A stretch of DNA of 64,000 nucleotides. Origin: Pedobacter sp. Lineage in GTDB: Bacteria; Bacteroidota; Bacteroidia; Sphingobacteriales; Sphingobacteriaceae. Location: the NCBI GenBank assembly GCA_031119475.1, contig JAVHXV010000001.1:1182849-1246848 (forward strand), written 5' to 3'. Shown one piece after another: positions 14,509 to 23,285 of the stretch. The notes beneath the pieces were generated by a model that saw only the letters and a program-made list of their open reading frames with translations, did no database searches and was not told where the DNA came from. Each line of letters begins with the position of its first letter. Position 1 is the first letter of the stretch. The translations under genes were made by a program, and so were the position numbers.

Positions 14509-16982
14509 TACGGATCTACATCAATTTGAGTAACCACGCTCTTGTAATCTTTTTGGGCGTTGAAATTTTTGATGGTTTCCTTTAAGATAGATTTCACTTT
14601 TTGTATCGCCGTCTGCCTTTCTGTCTTGATGATTATCTGCTTGATGTAGTAATTTCTGATCCGTGAGATTAGCGGCTGCTCAGGTCCCAAAATTCTGTTG
14701 CCCAGCTGATTTCTTAACATGATGGCCAAATGTTGCGCAGCCTGGTTCAAGATGTCTGCATCCTTGTGTTTAACGTTAACGAATATCAATCGGGTAAAAG
14801 GAGGATAATCGAACTGTTTGCGTTCAGCCAATTCATCTTCATACATGCCAGTATAATTATTCTCGATTACCTGCTGAATGATCCGATGGTCATCGTCATA
14901 GGCCTGGATGCATACTTTCCCCTGTTTTTCCCTTCGCCCTGCACGGCCGGCCACTTGAGCCAGCAATTGATAGCTTCTTTCGAAGGCCCTGAAATCTGGA
15001 TAGTTGAGCAAAGTATCTGCATTGATCACGCCAATCAGTCCCACATTATCAAAATCAAGTCCTTTGGCCACCATCTGGGTCCCTATCAGGATCTGGGTCT
15101 TTTTATCCTGAAAATCTGAAATAATCTGCAGCATCGAATTTTTGGTACGCGTACTATCCAGGTCTAAGCGGGCAAGTTTTACATCTGGAAAAATTAGGCT
15201 GAGTTCTTCTTCGATCCGCTCCGTTCCGAAGCCTTTCTGCTCAATATGGACTGAACCGCAAGCTGGACAGATCTGGATACTGCTTTGGTGATAGCCACAA
15301 TAATGGCAGTGCAGTTTACCGCTTGTTTTGTGGAAAGTAAGGCTTACATCGCAATTGATGCACTTGGGTGCATAGCCGCAAGTTGCACAAATGAGGATGG
15401 TGGCATAACCCCTCCGGTTTTGAAAAAGGATGACCTGCTCTTTGTTCTCCAATGCCAAAGCCATATCATCAATCAGCACGCTTGTAAAATAGGTTGTCAT
15501 TTTCTTGCGCTTGGTCTCTTCGGCAATGCTCACCACCTGCTGCAGGGGCAATGGCACACCTCCAAATCTTTCGTTCAGCTTAACGAGGCCATATTTTCCC
15601 ATCAGGGCATTGTAATAGCTTTCAATAGATGGCGTTGCAGATCCCAAAATGACTTTGGCCCCATGTTGGTGTGCCAAAAATACGGCTGCATCCCTTGCCT
15701 GGTACCTTGGTGCAGGATCATGTTGCTTGTATGAGGATTCGTGCTCTTCATCAACCACCACCAACTTTAGGTCGTTGAATGGCAAAAACACGGCAGACCT
15801 TGCACCCAATACTACCTGATAAGTTTGATTCAGGACTTTATTCCAAATTTCGACCCGCTCATTGTCGCTAAATTTTGAGTGGTAAACACCTATTTTATCG
15901 CCAAAATATCGTTTGATCCGCTCTACAATCTGAGTGGTCAGGGCAATTTCGGGCAGCAGAAATAATACCTGCCCTCCTTTGGCAATGGCCTTTTCAATCA
16001 ATTTTATGTACAGCTGGGTCTTTCCAGAAGCAGTAACCCCATGTAGAAGGATGACATCCTTTTCATTGAATTGGTCGCCAACTTCGTCAAATGCCGTTTG
16101 TTGGGCGGGGCTTAATGTAAAGTTAAGTTCAAACTCGTCAAAACTATCATTTAGCCTGCTCACCTGTTTTTTTTCAACAAGGAAGATTTCCTTATCGATC
16201 AATGCCTTCAACGCAGCCTGGCCACTTCCACTTTCTTCCAAAAGTTGCTGTTTGGCCATTGCTGTGCCAGATTTTGCCACCTTTAGGTAACCCAAAAGCG
16301 CATCAAGCTGTTTGGGCGCTTTCTCCAGGACTGAAAAAAGCTGCTTGAGGTTTTCTGCTTCGTGATAGAAAGGATTTAAGCGAACAAATGACTTTAAAAG
16401 GGGCCTGTATTTTTCAACAACTTCTTCAGCCACAAATATGGCTTCCTTGGCAATCAGTGAGTTGACAATGGGATAGACGGTTTTTTGGCCTAGCAGCTTG
16501 GCCACTTCATCGATATTGATCCGCTGTTGCTGATGGAGTACTTCGATAATGATTGTTTCCTTTTCAGAAAATTCGACGTTGAGCGGTAGCTCATCCTTTA
16601 GTACCAAAATGGTTTCACTGGCCAATTTAAGGCCTGTGGGAAGCGCAGCAGCCATTACATCTCCTTCATTGCAGAGGTAATAGGATGTGATCCAATCCCA
16701 AAATTCAAATTGCACCGCACTTACTACCGGGTATTCATCAATGACATCAATAATGTATTTGGCTTCGTAAACTTCGGGGGGCTGTTGGCCAATAGACTTG
16801 ATCAGTGCTGTATATATCTTGTGTTTTCCGAACTGTACCACTACCCTTTTGCCAATCGACACACGATCATTTAGCTCATAAGGCACCCGATAAGTGTAAT
16901 TGATGGCCAATGATAAGGGCAGCACCACCTCCACAAAAAGTGTATCCCTCTCGATAAAACCTGACTCTGCAAATTGCATCAT
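14505..16982 (-). CDS. priA: Primosomal replication-restart helicase PriA
   Basis: Reloads the replisome at stalled forks. 825 residues: N-terminal DNA-binding domain, helicase core with Walker A GVTASGKTQLYIKL (about 310-323), DEEH box VVVDEEHESSYK, motif III GSATPS, and the zinc-binding Cys region (CATCGYAPKCINCDVSLTFH, then CHYCGYH and CPACGS; eight cysteines), then GTQMVAKGLDFDNVGLIG and motif VI QVAGRAGR. All helicase motifs are intact. It is longer than the E. coli protein (732) but normal for Bacteroidota. Its start overlaps the stop of the upstream DUF423 gene by 4 nt (ATGA), so the two are coupled. Confidence 0.97.
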   Translation of the reverse strand: MMQFAESGFIERDTLFVEVVLPLSLAINYTYRVPYELNDRVSIGKRVVVQFGKHKIYTALIKSIGQQPPEVYEAKYIIDVIDEYPVVSAVQFEFWDWITSYYLCNEGDVMAAALPTGLKLASETILVLKDELPLNVEFSEKETIIIEVLHQQQRINIDEVAKLLGQKTVYPIVNSLIAKEAIFVAEEVVEKYRPLLKSFVRLNPFYHEAENLKQLFSVLEKAPKQLDALLGYLKVAKSGTAMAKQQLLEESGSGQAALKALIDKEIFLVEKKQVSRLNDSFDEFELNFTLSPAQQTAFDEVGDQFNEKDVILLHGVTASGKTQLYIKLIEKAIAKGGQVLFLLPEIALTTQIVERIKRYFGDKIGVYHSKFSDNERVEIWNKVLNQTYQVVLGARSAVFLPFNDLKLVVVDEEHESSYKQHDPAPRYQARDAAVFLAHQHGAKVILGSATPSIESYYNALMGKYGLVKLNERFGGVPLPLQQVVSIAEETKRKKMTTYFTSVLIDDMALALENKEQVILFQNRRGYATILICATCGYAPKCINCDVSLTFHKTSGKLHCHYCGYHQSSIQICPACGSVHIEQKGFGTERIEEELSLIFPDVKLARLDLDSTRTKNSMLQIISDFQDKKTQILIGTQMVAKGLDFDNVGLIGVINADTLLNYPDFRAFERSYQLLAQVAGRAGRREKQGKVCIQAYDDDHRIIQQVIENNYTGMYEDELAERKQFDYPPFTRLIFVNVKHKDADILNQAAQHLAIMLRNQLGNRILGPEQPLISRIRNYYIKQIIIKTERQTAIQKVKSILKETIKNFNAQKDYKSVVTQIDVDPY

Positions 16983-17368
16983 TTATCTTTTATAGCCGCA
17001 AAAAATAGGCAAAGCCAACCCAAGATCAAGGCTAATCCGCCAATGGGCGTAATCGGACCTAGAAAGGTCGTGAGTCCTTGTTTCTCTGCAATCTTACCAA
17101 TGATGATGGCATACAAGGAGCCTGAAAACAAGATGATGCCCAATGTAAAAAAGATAAAGGCGAGATTGATGAGCTTGTTTTTATAACGTGCAAATGTAGA
17201 AAGATACAAAAGCGCAAATACATGGTAAAACTGATATTCTACTCCCTTTTGCCACACCTGGAGCGACTGTACATCCAAATGACCTTTAAGGCTGTGCGCA
17301 CCAAATGCGCCAAGGACAACTGCCAACGCACCAAAAAATGAAGCAGTAACAATAATGCGTTTATTCAT
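16979..17368 (-). CDS. DUF423 small membrane protein (YgdD-like)
   Basis: 129 residues with four predicted membrane helices. The family signature is at the N-terminus (GALAVVLGAFGAHSLKGHL, residues about 14-32), followed by WQKGVEYQFYHVFALL. DUF423 proteins are widespread inner-membrane proteins of unknown role. It is directly upstream of priA with a 4-nt overlap, probably one transcript, though a functional link to replication restart is not known. The start is the Met that leads the family signature. Confidence 0.88.
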   Translation of the reverse strand: MNKRIIVTASFFGALAVVLGAFGAHSLKGHLDVQSLQVWQKGVEYQFYHVFALLYLSTFARYKNKLINLAFIFFTLGIILFSGSLYAIIIGKIAEKQGLTTFLGPITPIGGLALILGWLCLFFAAIKDK

Positions 17369-17437
17369 AGTATCGGCTTTTATAGCTTGCTAAATTAATA
17401 AAATGGCGCCATAATCTCTGTAATCATAAAATTAAAT

Positions 17438-17445
17438 TAAATTTG
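17438..17445 (+). promoter_or_regulatory. Candidate -7 element
   Basis: TAAATTTG fits TAnnTTTG and lies 9 bp before ATG 17455. The matching -33 element is weak (TCTG at 17417-17420). Confidence 0.45.
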
Positions 17446-17454
17446 TAGTGGCAC

Positions 17455-19026
17455 ATGAAAAAGATCTATTTTACTTTAGGTTTATTGGTTTTGGCAACAT
17501 TTGCGATGGCCTATCTCTATTTTTCTAAGCAGAATGTAGAGCGTAGTGCCAATGAGCTTTCATTAAATGCCGTGGCACAGCAGAGCGGTTTTGTGCTTTC
17601 ATTCGAAAACGACAAAAGCTTTTATGAGATTTTGAGTGGTCAGGAACTGCTACAGGATGTGCTTGGCGAGGAGAAGTCGAGTCAGCTTATTGCGCTAAAA
17701 AACACTTTGGTTGCCAATGCTAAGCTTTATCACGCCCTAGCTGATCAAAAAATATATATTGGAATGGTGCCTGCTGCTGGCACAGATCAGATCGACTATG
17801 TGCTGGCTACTCAATTTGAGGCTGATCCAAAAAATATCGTATCCGCACTCGGAAAAATGTTGAGTAACGTACAGCGTAAGCCAGGTCAATATGACCTTTC
17901 CCCAAATGACAGCACCCATTTTGTACTTGGGCTGAAAGGAAATCTGCTCATCATTTCCAATGCCGCACAACATGTGGACAATGCTTTGAATAAGCAGCAA
18001 AAAGATATTGCATTTGCAAATTATATACAGCAACAGGGACGCTTTAATAAAAATACGCTGGCCAATCTTTATCTTGATTTTGACCATCTTCCCTCGTTGC
18101 TAAAACAGATTTTGAACAGCAATTTAACAGGCGAGCTGAGCATTTTAAACAAGCAGCAGGCATTTGCATCTTTGAGCTATAATTTTAGCAAGGAAAAAAT
18201 ATTATTGAACGGAACAACTACCATAGGCCAAGCAAACACATATGAAGCCCTTTATACAGATATGCCGGCACAACAGCAGACCATTGTTCAGCTATTACCT
18301 GAGAAAACAGCGAATTATACCAGTTATACCTTGCTAGATTACAATTCTTGGAAGAAAAAATTCACGTCATGGCTAGCGGCCAAGAAGGAAGATCAGCGAA
18401 TTGCCGAACACCTGTCCAACCTTAATCAAAAGTATAGGTTAAACCTGCAACAGATTTTTTCCAGCTATTTTAAAGACCAGCTCATTACGTTTGAATTGAA
18501 TACAGGAGAAAAATTTGGTGCCATCTGCCTAAAAAATGGCGAAAAAGTAAACCAGTTGTTGTTGGACCTGAGTGCAGATTATGCAACCGATGTTAAGATT
18601 TTTAAGGAGCCATATATTCCCTATGCCTTTTTTGGCGAACCTTTTAAAAAGTTTGAACGGCCATTTTACACCATCATCGACAATTACCTGGTCATGTCTA
18701 ATTACGCAAGCAGTATCGAGGTGTTTTTAAATTCTTATAACAACAACAGGCTATTGACCAATACACAGTCCTACATTAATTTTAGCGACCAGCTGCCATC
18801 CGCAGCAACAATCTGCTATTATGTTGACCTTAAAAATTCGGTAGACATTTTTGGGAAAAATCTGAAGATGCCCTATTATAGGCAATATCTTTCAAAAAAT
18901 GGATTCAGGTCCTATTCTGCTTTTGCCTATCAGCTCACAGCCGATAAAGGAAAATTCCAAAGTAATGTACTCCTTTATAAGAAAATGGCAGGAATGCTCG
19001 AAACAGATACGTTGAAAACAAACTAA
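17455..19026 (+). CDS. Membrane-anchored exported protein, function unknown
   Basis: 523 residues with one N-terminal hydrophobic segment (residues about 5-22) that may be an uncleaved anchor, since no clear signal-peptidase site follows. The rest is soluble and extracytoplasmic, with long alternating strands and helices, no Cys cluster and no recognised catalytic motif. The layout loosely resembles DUF3352-type proteins, but I cannot confirm that. The next gene (an exported DUF5723-like protein) starts 14 bp after its stop, so they are probably an operon acting in the envelope. Confidence 0.7.
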   Translation: MKKIYFTLGLLVLATFAMAYLYFSKQNVERSANELSLNAVAQQSGFVLSFENDKSFYEILSGQELLQDVLGEEKSSQLIALKNTLVANAKLYHALADQKIYIGMVPAAGTDQIDYVLATQFEADPKNIVSALGKMLSNVQRKPGQYDLSPNDSTHFVLGLKGNLLIISNAAQHVDNALNKQQKDIAFANYIQQQGRFNKNTLANLYLDFDHLPSLLKQILNSNLTGELSILNKQQAFASLSYNFSKEKILLNGTTTIGQANTYEALYTDMPAQQQTIVQLLPEKTANYTSYTLLDYNSWKKKFTSWLAAKKEDQRIAEHLSNLNQKYRLNLQQIFSSYFKDQLITFELNTGEKFGAICLKNGEKVNQLLLDLSADYATDVKIFKEPYIPYAFFGEPFKKFERPFYTIIDNYLVMSNYASSIEVFLNSYNNNRLLTNTQSYINFSDQLPSAATICYYVDLKNSVDIFGKNLKMPYYRQYLSKNGFRSYSAFAYQLTADKGKFQSNVLLYKKMAGMLETDTLKTN

Positions 19027-19040
19027 TTGAAGAAAATTTG

Positions 19041-20462
19041 ATGAAGAAAAGCTGTTTTTTACTCATGTTAAGTTTATTGGGAATCACCCAACTGAGCGCA
19101 CAACAGTATGCCCTTTTTGGCACGCGGACCCTATTTGATTCATTTGAAAATCCTGCAATCAAATCTTTTGTACTGGATAGCTCCTCTAAATTTGCTTCCA
19201 ATTTCCTGTTTCCAAACTTCAGCGTTAATGCTGCCAATAAGGGAGATGCGCAGGATGTGTTGAGAAAGGTCGTCAATGAAGGGAAGTTTACAACAGTTGG
19301 CCTGCCTATTGGAGATGGAATCCCGAATACCGCATTTGTAAACACCAACACCTACCTGCTTACCTTCAGGCTGTTCAGCCATTACAAGTACAACCAGGAA
19401 TTTGGTTTTGCATGGCAGGTAAGGAGTGATGGAATCTTGGATTATACGAATGAAGGTTTGGCCGTAATCGATACCTATAAGCGTTTTAACAATATCCCGT
19501 ATGTAGATGTATTTAAAACAAGCGGTTATCAACAAAGCTACCATCAATTTAGTTTCACTGTACGGGAAAATTGGGATAAGCGACTAGCTTTCGGCCTGAA
19601 ATTTAGCTTGCTGAGCGGTATGGCCTATAACGAAATCCATATTGACCATTCTTATATCAATGCGGATGTAGCAGGAGACCGATTGGATATCGGATTGACC
19701 GGGCGGTACCGTGGAAGCTTCCTGGAGAAGGATGAAGTTGACCGGAAGACCTTTCTTCCTCTTTTTAAAAATCCGGGCGCATCCTTCAGTTTTGGTACAA
19801 CATATCATTCGCGGTCGGGATATTTTATCATGGGGAACATCAAAGACCTGGGATTTATCCATTGGAACAAGGATAGCCACATCGCCACCTTTAACAAACT
19901 TAAAAGCATCGTACCTGCCTCAACCTATACCAGCAAACAGATCAATGAAGAAATTACCGATTTTATTGATGATGTTGATGAGCAAAAAGGTTTTTATACG
20001 CCCACCAATGCCAAGGCAGATTTCTTGATCTCAAGGACCTTTGAATTTTATAAGCCAAGCCTAATTATTTCCAAGAACCTTTTCCATAAGGGAGGAGATG
20101 TGGCCTTGGTCAATACCATTCAGTTTGACCGTGTATCAGCAAGTTTGACCCCGGTCTATAATTTCAACAACTTTATCATGCTTGGGCTGCAGGGTATGTA
20201 TAAAACACCAAATTTTGAATTCTTTTTGGGCAGTGATAACATTTCCAAAACCTTGTCAACCGTGAGCGGGATCAGGAAGGAAGATGCGGCCATTGGCTCA
20301 GGCTATCTAGGGGCATCGTTTTATATTGGAATGGGCATTAAATTCGGATCTGTAGTAAACCACCCCATGAATTTTAGTACGATGCCAGGTGTGAATGGCC
20401 AAAAACCATATAAGGGATTTTTCAGGAGCCTATTTGGCTTTTTTGGGCACAAGTCTTATTAG
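19041..20462 (+). CDS. DUF5723-like exported outer-membrane protein
   Basis: 473 residues from ATG 19041 (a TTG one codon upstream is less likely). The signal peptide ends near LSAQ. The mature start, with YALFGTRTLFDSFENPA, then NKGDAQDVLRKV and long aromatic-flanked beta strands, resembles DUF5723 proteins of Bacteroidota, thought to be outer-membrane barrels related to PorV/FadL-like folds. It is 14 bp downstream of the membrane-anchored protein. A surface or type IX secretion link is possible but not shown. Confidence 0.7.
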   Translation: MKKSCFLLMLSLLGITQLSAQQYALFGTRTLFDSFENPAIKSFVLDSSSKFASNFLFPNFSVNAANKGDAQDVLRKVVNEGKFTTVGLPIGDGIPNTAFVNTNTYLLTFRLFSHYKYNQEFGFAWQVRSDGILDYTNEGLAVIDTYKRFNNIPYVDVFKTSGYQQSYHQFSFTVRENWDKRLAFGLKFSLLSGMAYNEIHIDHSYINADVAGDRLDIGLTGRYRGSFLEKDEVDRKTFLPLFKNPGASFSFGTTYHSRSGYFIMGNIKDLGFIHWNKDSHIATFNKLKSIVPASTYTSKQINEEITDFIDDVDEQKGFYTPTNAKADFLISRTFEFYKPSLIISKNLFHKGGDVALVNTIQFDRVSASLTPVYNFNNFIMLGLQGMYKTPNFEFFLGSDNISKTLSTVSGIRKEDAAIGSGYLGASFYIGMGIKFGSVVNHPMNFSTMPGVNGQKPYKGFFRSLFGFFGHKSY

Positions 20463-20483
20463 TTGATAGCTAATTGCTAATCG
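20463..20483 (+). repeat. Short heptamer run after the DUF5723-like gene
   Basis: TTGATAG, CTAATTG and CTAATCG follow the stop with no gap. After a REP-like block, an opposite array belongs to tsaB. Confidence 0.55.
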
Positions 20484-20487
20484 TTTG

Positions 20488-20516
20488 GTTCGGAGATCCT
20501 CACTTCGTTCAGGATA
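20488..20516. repeat. REP-like element (ATCCTCACTTCGTTCAGGAT core)
   Basis: The hairpin ATCCT/AGGAT surrounds CACTTCGTTC. The reverse complement of the same core, with TCCC/GGGA arms, lies at 62318-62345. Both sit between the two facing heptamer arrays of a convergent gene pair. Blocks of this kind recur between genes in many bacterial genomes. Confidence 0.65.
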
Positions 20517-20527
20517 ACCATTCGGCC

Positions 20528-20555
20528 TTTGCTCCTTGCTCCTTGCTCCTTGCTC
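20528..20555 (-). repeat. Heptamer array after tsaB (GAGCAAG variant)
   Basis: Two bases after the tsaB stop on the minus strand come GAGCAAG three times and GAGCAAA once, in register. It is the most uniform array in the window. Confidence 0.8.
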
Positions 20556-20557
20556 AC

Positions 20558-21247
20558 CTATAGCGTTTTGATCTTTGGTGCCGTAACCACAAAATCCTTG
20601 AGATAGAAAGGCTCAAAATAAGCTACATCTTCAAATTTTTTTGACTGGTAGGCTTCAAAAGCTAGTTTGCTCATGTTTGCAGCAGAATTGAAATTCTTTG
20701 TCGAAAAATGGGCATTCTGATGATCAAGAACGGTTTCACATTTGGCTGCGCCATCACCAATAAAAGTAACAAAATGCCGGTCCAACTCAAGGATAAAGCT
20801 TCTATCATCCACAATTTTCGCATTTACCACTTCAATCTCCTGAAGTTTATTGGTAAATACGGCAGTATAAACTTCCATCCTTCTGGCATCGATCATGGGA
20901 CAAACCAATCCTCCATAATTTGGATTCTCCATTAAAAAGCCAGCTGCCATTAATTCCAATGTCGCGATGGCGATGAGTGGCTTATCTAGTGCGAAACAGA
21001 GTCCTTTTGCAGTCGATACGCCAATTCTAAGTCCAGTATATGACCCTGGCCCTTTGCTGACTGCGATGGCATCCAGTTCAGCATAGCTACAATTGGCGCT
21101 TTTCATCACTTCATCGATAAACAGGGTGAGGTTGGCCGCATGGATGTTAGGCGCAATCTCTTCTTTTATGGACTTCGTTTCGCCGTTTACGGACAGGGCA
21201 ACAGAACAGGAAGCAGTAGCAGTTTCAATTTGAAGGATGTTCGGCAT
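20558..21247 (-). CDS. tsaB: tRNA N6-threonylcarbamoyladenosine biosynthesis protein TsaB
   Basis: 229 residues. Non-catalytic partner of TsaD/TsaE in the t6A modification of ANN-decoding tRNAs. The ASKHA-fold motifs are present: ILQIETATASCSVAL (residues 3-17), KGPGSYTGLRIGVSTAKGLCFAL (about 65-87) and VCPMIDARRMEVYTAVF (about 116-132). Length and motif order match TsaB (YeaZ), without TsaD's metal-binding His pair. It is monocistronic, with facing repeats and a REP-like element between it and the DUF5723-like gene. Confidence 0.95.
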   Translation of the reverse strand: MPNILQIETATASCSVALSVNGETKSIKEEIAPNIHAANLTLFIDEVMKSANCSYAELDAIAVSKGPGSYTGLRIGVSTAKGLCFALDKPLIAIATLELMAAGFLMENPNYGGLVCPMIDARRMEVYTAVFTNKLQEIEVVNAKIVDDRSFILELDRHFVTFIGDGAAKCETVLDHQNAHFSTKNFNSAANMSKLAFEAYQSKKFEDVAYFEPFYLKDFVVTAPKIKTL

Positions 21248-21339
21248 TTTGGGGATCAGAGCTTAAAGGTCAAAGCATATCTAGCTTTAGAATGGCAAAA
21301 GTACAAATAACCTTAACCGTCTGCAAATTTGGCTTTTTC

Positions 21340-21402
21340 TTTCAACTTTGAACCTTCCACCTTCAACCTTCAACTTTGAACTTTAAACTTTGAACTTTAA
21401 AC
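21340..21402 (-). repeat. Heptamer array after yidD
   Basis: Two bases after the yidD stop on the minus strand begin nine units in register: GTTTAAA, GTTCAAA, GTTTAAA, GTTCAAA, GTTGAAG, GTTGAAG, GTGGAAG, GTTCAAA, GTTGAAA. The pattern is G-T-N-N-A-A-R throughout. Confidence 0.88.
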
Positions 21403-21404
21403 TT

Positions 21405-21635
21405 TCAAGGAACCGGATCATGGCCATGACGGCCCCAAGGGTGGCAACTGGCTATTCTTTTGAGGGTAAGCCAGCCCCCTTTGAATGGACCATGCTTTTT
21501 GATGGCTTCTATCCCATATTGTGAACAGGTAGGCGTAAATCTGCAGCTTGCGCCTAATATTGGCGATAGCAATAACTGATATAGGCGGATGATACCCAAA
21601 AATAGCCAAGAGAATAATGATAAGATAATTTTCAT
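21405..21635 (-). CDS. yidD: Membrane protein insertion efficiency factor YidD
   Basis: 76 residues: an amphipathic N-terminal helix ([20 protein letters not shown]), then the conserved [44 protein letters not shown] with its cysteines. This is the full YidD (HlyA/DUF37) pattern. It overlaps the 3' end of rnpA by 4 nt, giving the usual rpmH-rnpA-yidD order. It probably assists YidC-dependent insertion at the inner membrane. Confidence 0.95.
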   Translation of the reverse strand: MKIILSLFSWLFLGIIRLYQLLLSPILGASCRFTPTCSQYGIEAIKKHGPFKGGWLTLKRIASCHPWGRHGHDPVP

Positions 21636-22015
21636 GACCTGATCTCCAGTGCTAATTTTTGAAAAACGCTGATTAATTTCTTTTCGAAAAAAGCATACTC
21701 TGCAATCTCTTTACCAATGTATTGGATGGACAATAAGAGCAGCTCCTGTTTGCCCAAAAGGAAGGGATAGAGTAATGAAGTCTTATGTAGCCGATAGGCC
21801 TCCCGCGTCCTGCGTTTGATCAGGTTGCGTGCTACCGCATGTTTGAAACGCTTTTTTGCCACATTGATGACCACTTGTGCCGGATATTGGTGCGGCTCGT
21901 CAACAAAGAGGTAGGTGATGCGGTAGGGGTATAACAAAAAAGAAGAACCGTTTTGAAATAGCAGGTCTAATGACTTTTTGCTACATAACCGTTCTTCTTT
22001 ATGGAATGTGTTCAT
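21632..22015 (-). CDS. rnpA: Ribonuclease P protein component
   Basis: 127 residues from ATG 22015 ([21 protein letters not shown]). It binds the RNase P RNA for tRNA 5' processing. The RNR signature [30 protein letters not shown] (residues about 54-83) is intact. A longer ORF to 22096 exists, but its extra 27 codons come from a REP-like element and do not match RnpA, so the shorter start is used. A 13-bp inverted repeat spans the gap from rpmH and covers this start codon. Confidence 0.95.
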   Translation of the reverse strand: MNTFHKEERLCSKKSLDLLFQNGSSFLLYPYRITYLFVDEPHQYPAQVVINVAKKRFKHAVARNLIKRRTREAYRLHKTSLLYPFLLGKQELLLLSIQYIGKEIAEYAFFEKKLISVFQKLALEIRS

Positions 22016-22103
22016 TTTTGATTGTCCTAATTTAGCTTTTGCAGCGTGTACTGCTCCGCTCCAGAAGAGTTTCTTTGGAACATCCCTTCGGGACAATCAA
22101 AAA
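22015..22103 (-). promoter_or_regulatory. 13-bp inverted repeat enclosing a REP-like element between rpmH and rnpA
   Basis: Plus-strand arm TTTTTGATTGTCC (22015-22027) and its exact complement GGACAATCAAAAA (22091-22103) bracket the whole gap. One arm touches the rpmH stop and the other contains the A of the rnpA ATG. The loop holds TCCC-GAA-GGGA and a second copy of the 6061-6108 element. In the transcript this would form a long hairpin that could limit rnpA translation relative to L34. Confidence 0.6.
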
Positions 22104-22262
22104 TTATGCTTTATGACGACGCTCGTCAGAAACTGATAATCTTTTTCTTCCTTTTGCACGACGAGAAGCTAATACTCTTCTACCGTTTGCTGTAGCCATT
22201 CTTTCGCGGAAGCCATGCTTGTTTCTTCTCTTTCTTTGCGAAGGTTGGAATGTTCTTTTCAT
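22104..22262 (-). CDS. rpmH: 50S ribosomal protein L34
   Basis: 52-residue basic protein. The translation begins [19 protein letters not shown] and continues with [19 protein letters not shown], the universal L34 pattern, and then has a short extra tail ([11 protein letters not shown]). The start ATG is at 22262 and the TAA at 22104-22106. It is the first gene of rpmH-rnpA-yidD, with a promoter -7 box about 40 bp upstream. Confidence 0.97.
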   Translation of the reverse strand: MKRTFQPSQRKRRNKHGFRERMATANGRRVLASRRAKGRKRLSVSDERRHKA

Positions 22263-22302
22263 AACTGTATAATATCTTAACTAGATTTTTAAATAAGAGG
22301 TG

Positions 22303-22310
22303 CAAATATA
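22303..22310 (-). promoter_or_regulatory. rpmH -7 element
   Basis: Minus-strand TATATTTG (22310-22303) fits TAnnTTTG and lies 40 bp upstream of rpmH. The closest upstream TTTG is only 12 nt away, so the -33 element is uncertain. Confidence 0.5.
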
Positions 22311-22385
22311 GTCAGATTTTTTCAAAATTGCAAGAATGGGGAGATTTATTTTTGTTCGGGACAAGTGGTTTAGAGATTTGAGAGA

Positions 22386-22476
22386 GATAAAAGATGAAAG
22401 ACAAAAGATGAAAGACATAAGATGATAGATAATAGATTAATGGTGAAAGACATGAGACCGTAGATGAAAGACTATG
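22386..22476 (+). repeat. 13-unit heptamer array (GATGAAA/GACAAAA variant)
   Basis: Thirteen units with no register slip: GATAAAA, GATGAAA, GACAAAA, GATGAAA, GACATAA and so on to GACTATG. Read on the plus strand it is G-A-rich, opposite to the array that directly follows the lytTR gene, so the two face each other between a minus-strand gene end and the rpmH promoter. Confidence 0.85.
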
Positions 22477-22486
22477 TAAAGTCGTC

Positions 22487-22542
22487 ATCTTATCGACTAT
22501 CAGCTAACCACTATAAACTATCAACTTTTAACTATTAACTAT
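22487..22542 (-). repeat. Heptamer array after the LytTR regulator gene
   Basis: On the minus strand, 8 bases after the stop: ATAGTTA, ATAGTTA, AAAGTTG, ATAGTTT, ATAGTGG, TTAGCTG, ATAGTCG, ATAAGAT. With the array at 22386-22476 it fills most of the 288-bp gap before rpmH, which holds no gene. Confidence 0.8.
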
Positions 22543-22550
22543 AAAACCAT

Positions 22551-23285
22551 CTACAATCCCAGCGCGGCTTTTAACTTCACATAGCCAGTTTTGCTTACGG
22601 GCAGCCATATTCCTGATTTGAGCAGCACCACATAACTGTCTTTTTCCTTCAGTTCTATTTTGGTCACTTCTGTTAAATTAATGATGTAAGAACGGTGGAT
22701 CCTGATGAACTGGTTGGGATCAAGTGTCTGTTCGAAAAAGCCCATTGTCTTATTTTTATGGAAATTGCCTTCGTTCGTACTTAATTTCACATAATCATCG
22801 TCGGCTTCGAGATAATGAAGGGCAGAAACTGGGATGATTTTGATGACACCTGCATTTTTTACCACAATCCTGTTGTTCTGCGCTGGTGAAAGGGCTGCAG
22901 TTTCAAGGAGCTGATTGCTGTTTTCATCTTTTGCCAATTTGGAAGGCAATTTTTGCATCGCCTGGTCGAAACGGATCTTCTCGATGGGCTTTAACAAGTA
23001 ATCGACGGCATTGACTTCGAAAGCCTTGATGGCATATTCGTCAAAAGCTGTTGTAAAGATTACGGCAGGATGTTTTTCGACAAGCTCGAGCATTTCAAAA
23101 CCGCTGATCTTTGGCATTTGTATATCCAAAAAAATGAGGTCTGGCTGATGTTGTGCAATCGCCTTCAATCCTTCAAAACCATCACTGCACTCTGCGACCA
23201 CTTCAATTTCAGGGTGCGATTGCAGGTAATGTTTCACCACATCACGTGCTAAGGCCTCATCGTCAATTAGTATCGTTTTGATCAT
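22551..23285 (-). CDS. LytTR-family response regulator
   Basis: 244 residues from ATG 23285 (MIKTILIDDEALARD). The receiver domain (1-120) has the acidic DDE, phospho-acceptor Asp in LIFLDIQMPKISG (about 53-59) and Lys in LLKPIEK. The LytTR DNA-binding domain (about 145-244) includes RIHRSYIINLTEVTKIE. The upstream ORF extension to 23402 runs into the kinase gene and is not used. The start overlaps the end of the histidine kinase gene by 23 nt, so they form one transcript and one two-component system. Confidence 0.93.
   Translation of the reverse strand: MIKTILIDDEALARDVVKHYLQSHPEIEVVAECSDGFEGLKAIAQHQPDLIFLDIQMPKISGFEMLELVEKHPAVIFTTAFDEYAIKAFEVNAVDYLLKPIEKIRFDQAMQKLPSKLAKDENSNQLLETAALSPAQNNRIVVKNAGVIKIIPVSALHYLEADDDYVKLSTNEGNFHKNKTMGFFEQTLDPNQFIRIHRSYIINLTEVTKIELKEKDSYVVLLKSGIWLPVSKTGYVKLKAALGL

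Noticed and set aside
15285..15734. 149-codon plus-strand ORF inside priA
   Set aside because: It is antisense to an intact PriA with all motifs and shows no protein features.
22016..22096. Longer N-terminus for RnpA (27 extra codons)
   Set aside because: The extra codons come from a REP-like element inside an inverted repeat, do not match RnpA proteins, and the conserved start [10 protein letters not shown] is at 22015.
22386..22542. CRISPR-like or minisatellite array
   Set aside because: Units are 7 nt with no spacers, and similar arrays lie at many gene ends. It is a heptamer array, not a CRISPR.
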